Of a DNA stretch of 64,000 nt, positions 29,119-38,631 are shown piece after piece (position 1 is the stretch's first letter; the number at the start of each line of letters is the position of its first letter). Both the position numbers and the translations under genes were made by a program. This DNA is from Gordonia alkaliphila (lineage in GTDB: Bacteria; Actinomycetota; Actinomycetes; Mycobacteriales; Mycobacteriaceae), in NCBI RefSeq assembly GCF_023017165.1, contig NZ_JALKBW010000001.1, positions 496,001-560,000 on the forward strand, in the 5' to 3' direction. Below the pieces are notes generated by a model. The model was not told the origin of the DNA and did no database searches. It worked only from the letters and a program-made list of their open reading frames with translations.

Positions 29119-29441
29119 CCACCGTCAACCTGAACACCCTGGCCGACGAACTGCTGGCCCACGCGGCACAGGCTCGGGCCGGCCGCGCCTCGGAGACGGT
29201 GCGCGGACACGGCGACCGACTCCGCGAGACGGTGATCGCGCTGCTCGCCGGTCAGGCACTGCACGACCACGAGTCGCCCGGCGAGGCCACCCTCCAGGTG
29301 CTGCGCGGCGAGGTTCGTCTCACCGTGCCCGACGGCGGCAGCCAAGCGTTGACCGCGGGCGACCGCACGGACATCCCGCCGGTGCGACACGGTCTCAGCG
29401 CCGACACCGACGCCGTCGTGCTCCTCACCGTCGCCTTGTAA
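29115..29441 (+). CDS. Small cupin-domain protein in the nar operon
   Basis: The 108-residue protein has a single cupin barrel: HDHESPGEATLQVLRGEVRL followed by GDRTDIPPVRHGLSADTDAVVL, with His residues placed as metal ligands. The ATG overlaps the narK stop by 4 bp, so it is the last gene of the nar operon. Similar small cupins occur next to nitrate reductase genes and in stress loci; the activity is unknown. Confidence 0.85.
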   Translation: MTTVNLNTLADELLAHAAQARAGRASETVRGHGDRLRETVIALLAGQALHDHESPGEATLQVLRGEVRLTVPDGGSQALTAGDRTDIPPVRHGLSADTDAVVLLTVAL

Positions 29442-29471
29442 TCACGCGCCCCACCGCTACCAGCCGGTTCG

Positions 29472-29521
29472 CCTCCGTTCGCGCTTCCTCGGGTAGATCA
29501 TCGAGGTAGCGCGAACGGAGG
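29472..29521. promoter_or_regulatory. Perfect long hairpin that contains the ribosome binding site of the next gene
   Basis: Bases 29472-29485 (CCTCCGTTCGCGCT) are the exact complement of 29508-29521, and after one mismatch CCTCG pairs with CGAGG around a 10-base loop. The 3' arm includes GGAGG, the likely Shine-Dalgarno sequence, 5 bases before the ATG at 29527. If transcription starts upstream, the RNA hairpin would hide the ribosome binding site. It could also terminate the nar operon, although no T-tract follows. Confidence 0.65.
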
Positions 29522-29526
29522 TTGCC

Positions 29527-32049
29527 ATGTCCGACGATGCCGTCCCGACGCCCACGGCCTCCACCGGTCGCGGACTACCGCGGATCCTCGAGATCCGCAC
29601 GCACGGGGTCAGTGGCACGCCGCCCGAGCAGATCCTGGCCCGCCCCACCGCTGCCGCCAACACCGGCGCGATCCACGCCGTTCCGGATTCCACTGCGCCC
29701 GACCGCGGCTTCACGCATCTCGTGGATCTTCAGGGCAATCCGGTCACCGAGCCGGGCAACCCGGACCATCACGTCTGGGCGTATTCCTGGGGCAGCATGA
29801 CGTCCGGTGGTTGGAAGAAGGCGCTGTGGGCGCTCCTCATCCCGTTCGCCCTGATCAACATGGCGTACGCCATGCTCCCCGATTCCAGCGGCGCGATCGC
29901 GGCCCGCTTCACGCGCGCCTCCATGCATCTGCTGGGTCTGGCCCTGACGGTGCTCTTCACAATGCAGGTCTCGATGCTGGTCCTCGACCTGGTGGCGTAT
30001 CAGTGCTTGGGCAGTGCCACCGACGGCTTAGGGTGCCTGGGCAAAGTTCCCGGGCACGGTCTGCTCGCCAGTGAGCCGGACAGGCTGGCTGTCGCCGGAA
30101 CTGTTCTTCTCATCGCACTGATGGCCCTGATAACTACGATCACCCGGTTCACCGAGGTCGACGAAGTCGGACCCGCGGACACTGAACTGGCAGCAGCCGC
30201 AGGGGGCGGTCCAGAAGCGGAGACCACCCTGGAATCGCAGGATTTCCACGACGGCAGTCCCCTCGCTTCGGGGCTGCGCGCTGTCCACGGCATCGCCGCG
30301 CCCACCACGCTGGTCCTGGTCATGACGCTGGCGAATCCCGACGGCGAGGCCGGATACTGGTGGCTGATTCCGCTCGGCGTGCTGATCGCACTGGCGGTGA
30401 TGCTCGCCGGCACCGATCTGCGCGACCTGGCTGCGTTCACTCGCAGCGCCAGGTTGCCGCCACAGTGCCAAGCCTTCATCCGGGCAGTCGCCCGAACTAC
30501 CGGTCTCATCGCGTACCTCGTGGCCGCAGGCATGGGTTTCTGGTATCTGCCGGACCGACTTGCGGATAACCCCGGCAGCGGGTCGCTGTACAGCACATCC
30601 AGACCCATCGAGATCACACTTGTGATCTGCCTCTGCCTGTCGGGAAGCCTGCTACTCGCCTCGTTGGTGGTGGTGTGCAGGAGTAAGTTCGCTTCCTGGG
30701 CCGGCTTCCCGGACCGCTACCGGCCATGGCTGCATGGCCTCGGGGCCTGGGTGGTCAGTGGACTCGGCATTGCGTTCGGTGCAGGTTTCGGTGCCGGTGC
30801 GGCACACGGTTTCGAACTCCTTGCCGCCCGGAAGTGGACCACAGCACCGAGCGACGTCGCACTCGAAATGCCCTGGAGCTATTCCGCAATCAGCCTGATG
30901 TGGGGTCTGATCGCACTCCTGCTCCTCGTCGTCGGCGCCCTCGTCCTCGTCGTGACCCTCTTCTGCTTCGCCTTCCGCAGCTTCATCGGTTGGGTCATCG
31001 TTCCGCTCCCAAACCAATCGGAGTATCCCGACACGTGGCAACGGTCACTGTCTGGGATGGACTCCACCACGCCTGCACCGGGGTCAGTGCGGCGCGCCTG
31101 GGGACTGGCTGCCAACCACGATCGCCTGCCGGCTGTCCTCTTCGTGTTACTGATGGCGATCTTCTCAGCTCTCATCGCCGCGATCTGGCTTCTCCGGGCG
31201 GACTACATCGCCAACTCCGTCATGACGTGGATCCAACTGCTGGGCACCGTCCTCCTCATCCTGTTCGTTGGCGGGATCGGATGGGCCATTCAACGCTCGA
31301 TCCGCAGTCCGGATGTCGGCCGTAAGTTCGGCGTGCTGTGGGATGTCGCGTCCTTCTGGCCGCGCGAAGGACATCCGGTGGTTCCGCAGTCGTACGCGAC
31401 CGTCGTCATCCACGACATCGTGACCCGGGTCGAGCACGAGCAGAAGGCCGACCCGACGCGGAAGATCGTCCTCTGCGGGCACAGCCAGGGGTCGCTCATC
31501 ATGTACGCAGCCGCCTTACGACTGTTGCGACGCCAAGTGTCCACGCCACAGAACCTCAGCCTGCTGACCTACGGCTCGCAATTGCGCTGGATCTACGGGC
31601 GTGCCTTCCCCGCGCACCTCAATTTCCATTCCAACTGTCACCTCTTCAAGGACCTCGACGGCCGATGGATCAATCTGATCCGCCCCACCGACCCGGTCGG
31701 CGGCAGTGTCCTCTCCTGGAATGTGCGGCTACCCGGAGCCGACCAGAACCCGCAGGGGAGCGTCGCCGGCTTCCAGGGGAATGCCCTCGCCGTGACGGGA
31801 CTGAACAGGTTTTCCTGGGCCACGCGGACCAGCGGGATCACGGACGAGGACCAATCCCGGATCCGGTACCTGGAAATAGGCAACGAGCGCTGGCTGCCCG
31901 ACCCGCCGCCGGTCGTCGAGTACGCCTTCAGCCGCGGCCACAGCAACTACGTGCGCGACCCCGCGTGGCCCCGGTTCGTCCAGGAACTCGTCGGCCAACC
32001 CGACGCCCCCGGCCCCGTCCCCGCTGCGGAAACAGACGGAGCGGACTGA
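29527..32049 (+). CDS. Large membrane protein with C-terminal alpha/beta-hydrolase (GHSQG) domain
   Basis: This 840-residue protein begins with a soluble part containing LEIRTHGVSGTPPEQ (residues 18-32). Eight or more membrane helices follow between about 95 and 570. The C-terminal cytosolic domain has the lipase-type nucleophile motif CGHSQGSLIMYAA (Ser653), and a candidate catalytic His in SRGHSNY near residue 803. It resembles large uncharacterised actinobacterial membrane hydrolases; the substrate is unknown, perhaps lipid. It stands alone between the nar operon and a strong convergent terminator. Codon use is a little less GC-biased than in the nar genes. Confidence 0.7.
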   Translation: MSDDAVPTPTASTGRGLPRILEIRTHGVSGTPPEQILARPTAAANTGAIHAVPDSTAPDRGFTHLVDLQGNPVTEPGNPDHHVWAYSWGSMTSGGWKKALWALLIPFALINMAYAMLPDSSGAIAARFTRASMHLLGLALTVLFTMQVSMLVLDLVAYQCLGSATDGLGCLGKVPGHGLLASEPDRLAVAGTVLLIALMALITTITRFTEVDEVGPADTELAAAAGGGPEAETTLESQDFHDGSPLASGLRAVHGIAAPTTLVLVMTLANPDGEAGYWWLIPLGVLIALAVMLAGTDLRDLAAFTRSARLPPQCQAFIRAVARTTGLIAYLVAAGMGFWYLPDRLADNPGSGSLYSTSRPIEITLVICLCLSGSLLLASLVVVCRSKFASWAGFPDRYRPWLHGLGAWVVSGLGIAFGAGFGAGAAHGFELLAARKWTTAPSDVALEMPWSYSAISLMWGLIALLLLVVGALVLVVTLFCFAFRSFIGWVIVPLPNQSEYPDTWQRSLSGMDSTTPAPGSVRRAWGLAANHDRLPAVLFVLLMAIFSALIAAIWLLRADYIANSVMTWIQLLGTVLLILFVGGIGWAIQRSIRSPDVGRKFGVLWDVASFWPREGHPVVPQSYATVVIHDIVTRVEHEQKADPTRKIVLCGHSQGSLIMYAAALRLLRRQVSTPQNLSLLTYGSQLRWIYGRAFPAHLNFHSNCHLFKDLDGRWINLIRPTDPVGGSVLSWNVRLPGADQNPQGSVAGFQGNALAVTGLNRFSWATRTSGITDEDQSRIRYLEIGNERWLPDPPPVVEYAFSRGHSNYVRDPAWPRFVQELVGQPDAPGPVPAAETDGAD

Positions 32050-32069
32050 CCTGACCTCACCGGCCGCAA

Positions 32070-32105
32070 GGGCGCCGCCACCTGCCGAAGCAGGTGCCGG
32101 CGCCC
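32070..32105. terminator. Bidirectional terminator-like hairpin
   Basis: GGGCGCCGCCACCTG pairs with CAGGTGCCGGCGCCC (one mismatch) around a 6-base loop. It lies between the convergent membrane hydrolase gene and the permease remnant and probably ends transcription from both sides. Confidence 0.6.
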
Positions 32106-32125
32106 TGGTCGTCGGCGGGCCGGTC

Positions 32126-32899
32126 CTACCTGATCGGAGGATCGGCGGGCAGGATGTGTTCGCCGGTGCGGTCACAGGCCAGCGCGAGCGAAGAGATGTA
32201 CTGCTTCTCCCCGTCCGGTCCGGGCACCGCCGAGGCGAGCATGTCGGGGCGCTCGAACTCGGTCTGCGTCACGCAGCACCACAGCTTCGCGTCGCTGGGA
32301 TTGCCGTCGTCGTCGAACATCGGCAGATCGATGCCGTCGTCGCTGCGACGCAGGTAGTACCGGCCCTGGGTGACGATCGCGAGGATCGGCGGCAGGACGA
32401 GGGCCAGAACCGCCGCGAACAACGGGGAGATCGGTGCGACATCGGCGCCGAAGACCCCGAAGAAGACCATGATCGACACGCCCGCGGCGACGATCACCGA
32501 CACGAAGCCGACCGGATTGACCGCGTACAGCATGCCGCGGCGGAACTCCGGGTGCATCGGGCTGAGCTTCAGCAGGTACTTGTTCACCACGATGTCGGTG
32601 GCCACCACGACGATCCACGCGATACCGCAGTTGGCGTAGAAGTTCAGCAGCTCGGACAGGAAGCTGAACATGTTCGCTTCCATCAGCACCAGCGCGATCA
32701 CCAGGTTCACCACCACGAACACCAGGCGGCCGGGGTAGCGGCCGGTGACCCGGGTGAACGAGTTGGTCCACGCCAACGAGCCGGAGTAGGCGTTGGTGAC
32801 GTTGATCTTGATCTGCGAGATGACCACCAGGATCACCGCGAGCGTCATCGCCAGCCAGGCCAGCATGAACTCCTCGTAGATCATCACGAACTGGTGCAC
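32126..32899 (-). pseudogene. C-terminal remnant of an NCS1 purine/cytosine-type permease
   Basis: The 257 residues correspond to the second half of an NCS1 (purine-cytosine permease-like) transporter: ISQIKINVTNAYSGSLAWTNSF is a characteristic motif, followed by four or five helices and a soluble tail. A full protein would have a further 250-300 residues with six or seven helices. No room exists for them, since the PEP synthase gene ends 66 bp upstream. The gene therefore looks truncated at its 5' end by a rearrangement. A short functional product is unlikely, but the remaining frame is clean. Confidence 0.75.
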
Positions 32900-32965
32900 C
32901 GGCCGGCAGGCGGCTCGGGTCGCGCATGCCGAGTATCGGAGGCTCCGCCGGCCTCGACGAACTCG

Positions 32966-35283
32966 TCAGACCCGTCGCCGAGCCGCCTCCAGAATGACCG
33001 CCCGCTCGGCCACCGCCACGTTGTGCCGCGTGGCCACGGCGGCGTCCGGGGTCACCGAAACCGACGTGATCCCCTGTCGCACGAGATGTTCGGCGAGTTC
33101 GGGATACAGCGACACCGCCTGCCCGCACAACGAGGTGGTGAGCCCGGCCGCCGAGGCCCGCGCGATGATCTGGTCGATCGCATCGAGCACTGCCGGGTCG
33201 CGGGTGTCGAACAGGTCCTTGCAGACTTCGGAGTCGCGGTCGACGCCGAGGATCAGCTGCGTCAAGTCGTTGCTGCCGATGGAGACGCCGTCGATGCCGA
33301 GCGCAGCGTACTCCGGCAACCAATAGACCACCGAGGGGACCTCCGCCATGATCCACCGCTTGAGTCCGGTGTCCCGGCCCAGCGGATGCGCGTCGAGCAG
33401 CGAAAGGCATTCCGCTAGTTCCCATTTGGTTCGCACGAACGGAATCATCAGGTGCACGTTGGTATGCCGCGCGCGCACCGCGGCGATCACGTCGAGGTCG
33501 AGGCGGAACAACTCCGGTTCGCGGACATACCGGTAGCACCCCCGGTAGCCGATCATCGGGTTGTCCTCGTCCGGTTCCACGTCGCCGCCGTCGAGCGCGG
33601 CGAACTCGTTGGAGCGCAAGTCGATGGCCCGATAGACCACGGGGCGATCACCGAACGCGGCCGCGATCGTCGACACCCGGCCGCCATCTTCTCCACATAC
33701 TCCGCGCGCCGTCCCTCCGCGAGCAGCTTGGCCGGGTGCAACCCGTCGAGCGCCTCGGTGATCATGAACTCGGCCCGCAACAGACCCACACCGTCGACGT
33801 CCATGGCGGCCACCTCCTCCGCGGTATCCGGGGTCGCCAGATTGACGTAGACGCGGGTCGCCGTGACTTCCCGCGTCGGCGCGGCGGCCACCGGTTCAGC
33901 GGACGGCAGCGGCCGTACCTCGCCGGGTGCCGGGGCACCCGCCGAGATCGTGCCCGCGCTGCCGTCCACCGTAACGAGGGCACCCTCGACGAGGGTGCCG
34001 GTGGCTCCACGCGCCCCGACGACCACCGGTTTGCCGAGTTCGCGTCCGACGATCGCCGCGTGGCAGGTGATTCCGCCGCCGTCGGTCACGATCGCCGACG
34101 CACGCCGCAGCACCGGCAGCCAGTCGGGTCGGGTCATCGGGGCGACGAGGACGTCGCCGTCGTTCAGGCTGCCCGCGTCGGCGACCTCGCGCATGATCCG
34201 CACGCGTCCGCTCGCCACGCCGGGGCTGGCACCCAGGCCGCTGACCAGCAGCTCGCCCGCACCGCTGGGACCGGAGTCCGCGCCGGCGCCGCCCTGCGCC
34301 AGCGTCGTGATCGGCCGTGACTGCACGATGTACAGGTCCGGGTCGCTGCCGTTCGCGGATGGGCAGAAGGAGAACTCCATGTCCTGCGGCACGCCGTAGT
34401 GCTTCTCGGCGTCCACACCGAGCGCGGCCACTGCCAACACCTGGCGATCGGTGAGCACGCGCCGTCCGCGGTCGGACTCGGGGATCTGTTCGGGCACCTC
34501 GTCGGCGCTCTCGCCGGCGACGAGCTGGAACGCCTGCGCCCCGACGTGTGCGCTGAGCACCGCGCGCGGCTCCGTCTTGCTCACCATGTACGTGTCCGGC
34601 TCCACCTGACCGCCGACCACCACTTCGCCGAGGCCGCGGGCCGCCTCGATCATGATGCGGTCGGGATCCCCGGTGAGCGGGTCGACGGTGAACATCACGC
34701 CCGCACTCACCGAATCGACCATCAGTTGCACCACTACCGCGACCGACGGCTCCTCCTCGACGTTCTGCACCTTGCGGTAGGTCAGGGCGCGCGCCGACCA
34801 CAGCGACATCCAGCACCGCACGATCGCCTCGAGCAGCTGAGCGGGGCCCGCGACGTCGGTGAAGCTGTCGTGGATCCCGGCGAAGGACGTGTCCGCCGCA
34901 TCCTCGGCCGGCGCCGACGAGCGCACAGCGACGCGTCGATCATCGCCCAGCCTCCGATAGGCCTCGGTGATCGAACCGGCGATCGCGTCCGGGATCGCCG
35001 CCTTCGACACGCGCGTCCGCACGTCCTCGGCGAAGGCGAGCAGTTCCTGTTCGGTCACTCCGGTCGGGGGCAGCGCCCGCGCAGCGAGTTCGGTGCGCAG
35101 GCCCGCCGCGTCCATCGCCGCCAGGTACGCCTCTTTGGTGACGACGAAGCCGCCCGGCACCGGAAATCCGCCACCGATCAGTTCCCCCAGATTGGCGCCC
35201 TTGCCGCCGACCGACGGCGCATCGTTCAGCGTGAGACCAGCCAACGGTCGGACCCATTCCTGTGTCTCCGCCTCACCCGCCAT
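32966..35283 (-). pseudogene. ppsA: Phosphoenolpyruvate synthase (pyruvate, water dikinase), one-base frameshift
   Basis: PEP synthase makes PEP from pyruvate with ATP for gluconeogenesis. The order is: ATP-binding domain (SVGGKGANLGELIGGGFPVP at about residue 23; RSSAPAEDAADTSFAG near 120), swivelling phosphohistidine domain (GGGITCHAAIVGRELGKP) and PEP/pyruvate barrel (SIGSNDLTQLILGVDRD, SLCGQAVS). The frame breaks at the CCC run 33676-33678: EYVEKMAAG ends one frame and VSTIAAAFGDRP starts the next. One extra C in the run restores a 772-residue enzyme from the ATG at 35283 (an upstream start at 35349 gives 794). Either the gene is disabled or this is a sequence error. Separating the active His domain from the barrel would abolish activity. 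Confidence 0.85.
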
Positions 35284-35406
35284 TGTGTGGCCCCTCACAT
35301 TTTCCGATCGTGTGCCTTCCACGATACGAAGCGCTGCCGACACCGGCATGAGCCATTGGTCCCGGGATTCCCGGGATCGGGTCGCCCCGCCGGTACGGTG
35401 ACAGCC

Positions 35407-35640
35407 ATGGATAAGAAGAAGTGGAGTGACCTGTCCCGCGGACAGAAGGGCGCCGCCATCGCGGTCAGCGCCGTCGACGCAGGTCTGCGCGTGTGGGCCG
35501 GGCAGGATCTGGCTTCCCGGTCCGCAGCCGAGGTGAACGGTCCCAAGTGGGCGTGGGCCACCGGACTGTCGCTGGTGAACTCGATGGGTATCCTGCCGGT
35601 GATCTACCTACTTCGCGGCCGCAAGACCCCGCAGGCCTGA
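35407..35640 (+). CDS. Small membrane-associated protein of unknown function
   Basis: The 77-residue protein starts MDKKKWSDLSRGQKGAAIAVS and has two hydrophobic stretches, about residues 17-33 and 48-68, the second ending in basic residues (LLRGRKTPQA), as in a membrane hairpin. Similar short proteins are widespread in Mycobacteriales, without known function. It is followed 36 bp later by a strong terminator hairpin, so it is a single-gene unit. Confidence 0.75.
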   Translation: MDKKKWSDLSRGQKGAAIAVSAVDAGLRVWAGQDLASRSAAEVNGPKWAWATGLSLVNSMGILPVIYLLRGRKTPQA

Positions 35641-35676
35641 GCCGACCCGAGCGATCGTAGATCGCCGTACGACTTC

Positions 35677-35707
35677 TCGACCCCGTCTCCGTTGGGAGAC
35701 GGGGTCG
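35677..35707 (+). terminator. Terminator hairpin after the small membrane protein gene
   Basis: TCGACCCCGTCTCC pairs perfectly with GGAGACGGGGTCGA around a 3-4 base loop (GTTG). The same core CCCCGTCTCC/GGAGACGGGG recurs at 41940-41970. Confidence 0.75.
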
Positions 35708-35804
35708 AACGCTTTCCGCAGCCAACGACGATCCCACTTTCCTTACGCCGCCTCACTGCCGATCACCGCCGACCGCGGCGGAGTCCCCCAAACTGGGGAC
35801 TGCC

Positions 35805-35820
35805 TGTGATGTACATCACT
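35805..35820. promoter_or_regulatory. CRP/GlxR-type binding site
   Basis: TGTGATGTACATCACT matches the CRP/GlxR consensus TGTGA-N6-TCACA at nine of ten fixed positions, and the inner 14 bp are a perfect palindrome. It lies 109 bp before the secreted protein gene at 35929. A second, smaller inverted repeat (GTCCCC/GGGGAC, 35783-35800) sits just upstream. cAMP-responsive regulators of this kind are present in Mycobacterium and Corynebacterium. The rest of 35708-35928 shows no gene. Confidence 0.65.
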
Positions 35821-35928
35821 GTTAGTCTCAAGGTGCTGGCGCAACTCCATCGCAGCCGAACGCCCGGGGTGCGGCAGGTCCGGCGATAATCCGCCGAGCG
35901 ACCGACCAGCCTCGAGAATGGAGCACGC

Positions 35929-36726
35929 GTGAAGAAGCAACTCATCGTCGCAGCCTGCGCGACAGCAACCGCCCTGGGCTGCATAGCCGCAGCAGGCGAG
36001 GCGTCAGCTGGGCAGTACAGCATCAACGAAGGGCGCGTTGGAAGAGTCGACCTGGCCCCGGCTGCGGCGTGCCATGACCTTGTGAAATCACTCCGGATTA
36101 CGCAGGACAACCCGACCGTTCACGCCCCCACGTCGGGAGAGGCGTGGGTGATGTTCCGGCCGATCGTCTACCTGCCCCAATCCGGCGAATGGCGGTTGGA
36201 CCGCATCGATCGGCCGTGGAGCAACCAGATCCGCGTTCGACCTGGGCAGGTCGCCAGATGGCCCGGAGAATCCACGGTCCACTGGGAGAATCCCAACAAT
36301 CAGGTGATGATGGCCTACCAGGTGCTCTTCTCACCAGGACCCATCCAGGTAGGCGGCAAACCCCACCAGAGACCGCAGACCCCGAAGACCGACCCGGACC
36401 GTAAGCAGCGAAGCAAGCCCGATTCCAAACCAGACACTCAAAACAAGCCGCGACAGCGCCAGCGGCAGCACCCGGGAGTCGTGAACAACACGCTGAGCAC
36501 CCTCAACGCCGGGCTGACGTCGACCGTCCAGACGTCGTACACGATCACCGACCGGATGACCATCCGGATGCCGGGCACCAGTAGCGTGTGCACACGCACG
36601 TCTTCCGGAGTGGAGAACCTGCAGGGAATAGGCCCTCTCCCATACCCTGGAATGCCGTCCCCATTGTTCCCGCCACCATCGGCAATAGGACCGATCATCC
36701 TGGGTGACGACGCACCCGCCCAATAG
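35929..36726 (+). CDS. Secreted protein of unknown function
   Basis: The 265-residue protein has a Sec signal peptide (MKKQLIVAACATATALGC...GEASA, cleavage near residue 28), followed by a domain of about 110 residues with no recognised fold. A very basic, proline-rich linker comes next (about 143-188, with KPDSKPDTQNKPRQRQRQ), then a Thr/Ser-rich part and a Pro/Gly-rich C-terminus. Two cysteines in the mature part (near 48 and 220) may be bonded. A CRP-like site lies upstream and a strong terminator downstream, so it is monocistronic. Function unknown; a cell-wall or envelope role is possible from the basic linker. Confidence 0.7.
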   Translation: MKKQLIVAACATATALGCIAAAGEASAGQYSINEGRVGRVDLAPAAACHDLVKSLRITQDNPTVHAPTSGEAWVMFRPIVYLPQSGEWRLDRIDRPWSNQIRVRPGQVARWPGESTVHWENPNNQVMMAYQVLFSPGPIQVGGKPHQRPQTPKTDPDRKQRSKPDSKPDTQNKPRQRQRQHPGVVNNTLSTLNAGLTSTVQTSYTITDRMTIRMPGTSSVCTRTSSGVENLQGIGPLPYPGMPSPLFPPPSAIGPIILGDDAPAQ

Positions 36727-36737
36727 CAGGCACGCAT

Positions 36738-36781
36738 AAGGCGTCAGCCCCCGCGTTCAAAACCGCGAGGGCTGACGCCTT
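36738..36781 (+). terminator. Strong terminator hairpin after the secreted protein gene
   Basis: AAGGCGTCAGCCCCCGCG pairs with CGCGAGGGCTGACGCCTT, 18 positions with one mismatch, around an 8-base loop, followed by TTGCC. The remaining 190 bp to the next gene show no other feature. Confidence 0.8.
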
Positions 36782-36968
36782 TGCCGTGCACAAACACTCC
36801 GCAGCGCCCGGGACGCCTCCATAAGTCATTCCCCAGCTCAGCCACAGCAAGCAACCAGGGACATTTGAGCAGGTAGAAGGCTCGCGAGCATTTTTCGAGA
36901 ATCTTTCGAAAACAGTTTCGACGAACTGTTGTGCTAACTGAATATGAGGCGTAACTTGGAGTTGGACG

Positions 36969-38456
36969 ATGCGGATACCTCTGCCCGTCTGCCGAATCGA
37001 GTGGCTGTCTGACCGACCGTCGGGCAGCTCGACCGGTTCATCGCTGTACCTACTCTCCGACCCGGAGGTGTCCCAGGTGGACGCAGCAGGCTTGACCGCA
37101 CTCGCCGACTTCATGGTCGACGACGTCACCGACAACGACGACACCGTCGACAATCTCGCGCGCTTCCTGGCGCGTGTTCGCGCGGTCGACGACGACCGAG
37201 AACTCCTCGCCGTGACCGCGGCGCTCCTACGGCTGCGCAACGTGGTCGACTACTCGATCGCGGCCACCTGTGCGGCCATCGAGCGCAGCGGTCTGCCTGC
37301 CCGCAAGCATGTGCGGTCGGCCGCGGCGATCGTGACCGAACTCGGCGCGGCCCCAGCGGTAGCCCACCGGGCGGTTCGCATCGGGTGGGCGATCGCCGAC
37401 GAAGGCCTGCGGGCAGTGACTCGTGGGATCCGCGACGGTGCGGTGTCGGCGGAGAAGGGCGACGCCGTCGTGACCGGTATCGGCCACGTGGAAGGTCGCG
37501 TCGTCGACCTCTCCGAAGTAGACCGCGCGCGCGTGGTGCATTCGCTGATGGTGCAGACCACCCCGGCGCGCGTGAAGGAGAAGGCCCGCGCGTGGGCGAT
37601 CAAGCTCGCGCCGGTCGAGACCCCGGACGGTCAGGTGCCGGTCGCCGAGCGTGACGATCTGAACGAGATGACGATGGACCGCACCGACGACGGGCGCGTC
37701 GCCGTGACCATCGATTTGGACACCGTGGCCGCCGAGGAGTTGTTCGCGGCGCTGGATCCGCTGACGCGGCCGGTGCCGGAACCGGACGGTTCGAACGACA
37801 AGCGCTCGGCCAAGCGTCGCCGCGCGGATGCGATGACCCAGGTGGTCCGCACCTATCTGGCGCACTCCGAACGCCCGGAGTCCGGCGGAGTGCTGCCACA
37901 CGTGACCCTGTCGGTGCCGGCGGCAGTGGTGATGAACGGGCAGGTACTCGATTCGGTTGCGGGACAGACTATCTCGATTCCGTTCGCCAACAGCGACACC
38001 GCCGTGCCGTGGCTCGGGTTCGGCGGGCCGATCTCCGCGCGGACCGCGGAACTGATCATGTGCGAGGCATCGGTGGCGATCGCGCTCCTCGACGAGAACG
38101 GTGTCCCGCTGAACGTGGGACGCGAGAAGCGACTGTTCACGCCGGCCATCCGCAAGGCGCTCGTGCTGCGCGACCGCGGCTGCGCGTTCCCGGGCTGCGG
38201 GTTGCCGCCGTCCTGGTGCGACGGCCACCACGTGGAGCACTGGGAGCACGGCGGGCAGACCTGCCTGGATAACGGCGTGCTGCTCTGCCGTCGCCACCAC
38301 ATGCTGATTCACCAGAGCGGCTGGGAAGTATTCATCGGCCACGACCGGCATCCCTGGTTCGTGCCGCCGGCCGACCCGGAGCATCCGAAGCGCTTCCGGG
38401 AACCGATCCCCTCCAACGCCCGGCGCACGCTGACGTTATTGCCCGGCGCGGCCTAA
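36969..38456 (+). CDS. DUF222/HNH endonuclease-domain protein (13E12 repeat family)
   Basis: This 495-residue protein has an N-terminal DUF222 region (about residues 40-300) and a C-terminal HNH nuclease motif: RDRGCAFPGCGLPPSWCDGHH, then HWEHGG, LLCRRHHMLIH. It thus carries the paired Cys and His residues of a zinc-stabilised HNH fold. Such proteins are present in many copies in Mycobacteriales and Gordonia (the 13E12 family); their role is unclear and mobility has been suggested. The start is placed at 36969 in the longest frame; a later one is possible because homology usually starts near SDPEVSQVD. Confidence 0.85.
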   Translation: MRIPLPVCRIEWLSDRPSGSSTGSSLYLLSDPEVSQVDAAGLTALADFMVDDVTDNDDTVDNLARFLARVRAVDDDRELLAVTAALLRLRNVVDYSIAATCAAIERSGLPARKHVRSAAAIVTELGAAPAVAHRAVRIGWAIADEGLRAVTRGIRDGAVSAEKGDAVVTGIGHVEGRVVDLSEVDRARVVHSLMVQTTPARVKEKARAWAIKLAPVETPDGQVPVAERDDLNEMTMDRTDDGRVAVTIDLDTVAAEELFAALDPLTRPVPEPDGSNDKRSAKRRRADAMTQVVRTYLAHSERPESGGVLPHVTLSVPAAVVMNGQVLDSVAGQTISIPFANSDTAVPWLGFGGPISARTAELIMCEASVAIALLDENGVPLNVGREKRLFTPAIRKALVLRDRGCAFPGCGLPPSWCDGHHVEHWEHGGQTCLDNGVLLCRRHHMLIHQSGWEVFIGHDRHPWFVPPADPEHPKRFREPIPSNARRTLTLLPGAA

Positions 38457-38631
38457 GCCCCGCGCTGCGACGCCTGTTCCGCGATCTGAAGTCCCAGCAG
38501 CGCCAGAAGTGCTGTCCGCCAACGACTCTCACCCTCGGTGAGATGTAGAACCAACTGAATGCAGTGTCGGGAGCCGGTCCCGGCGCGATGCGTTGTTTGA
38601 GAATTCCATACGGCCCCCGGTGGGGGCACAG

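Noticed and set aside
38453..38560. A possible C-terminal gene remnant on the minus strand (reads ...LTEGESRWRTALLALLGLQIAEQASQ)
   Set aside because: The residues look protein-like, but no frame extends far enough, no family is recognised and it overlaps the HNH stop. Support is too weak to annotate.
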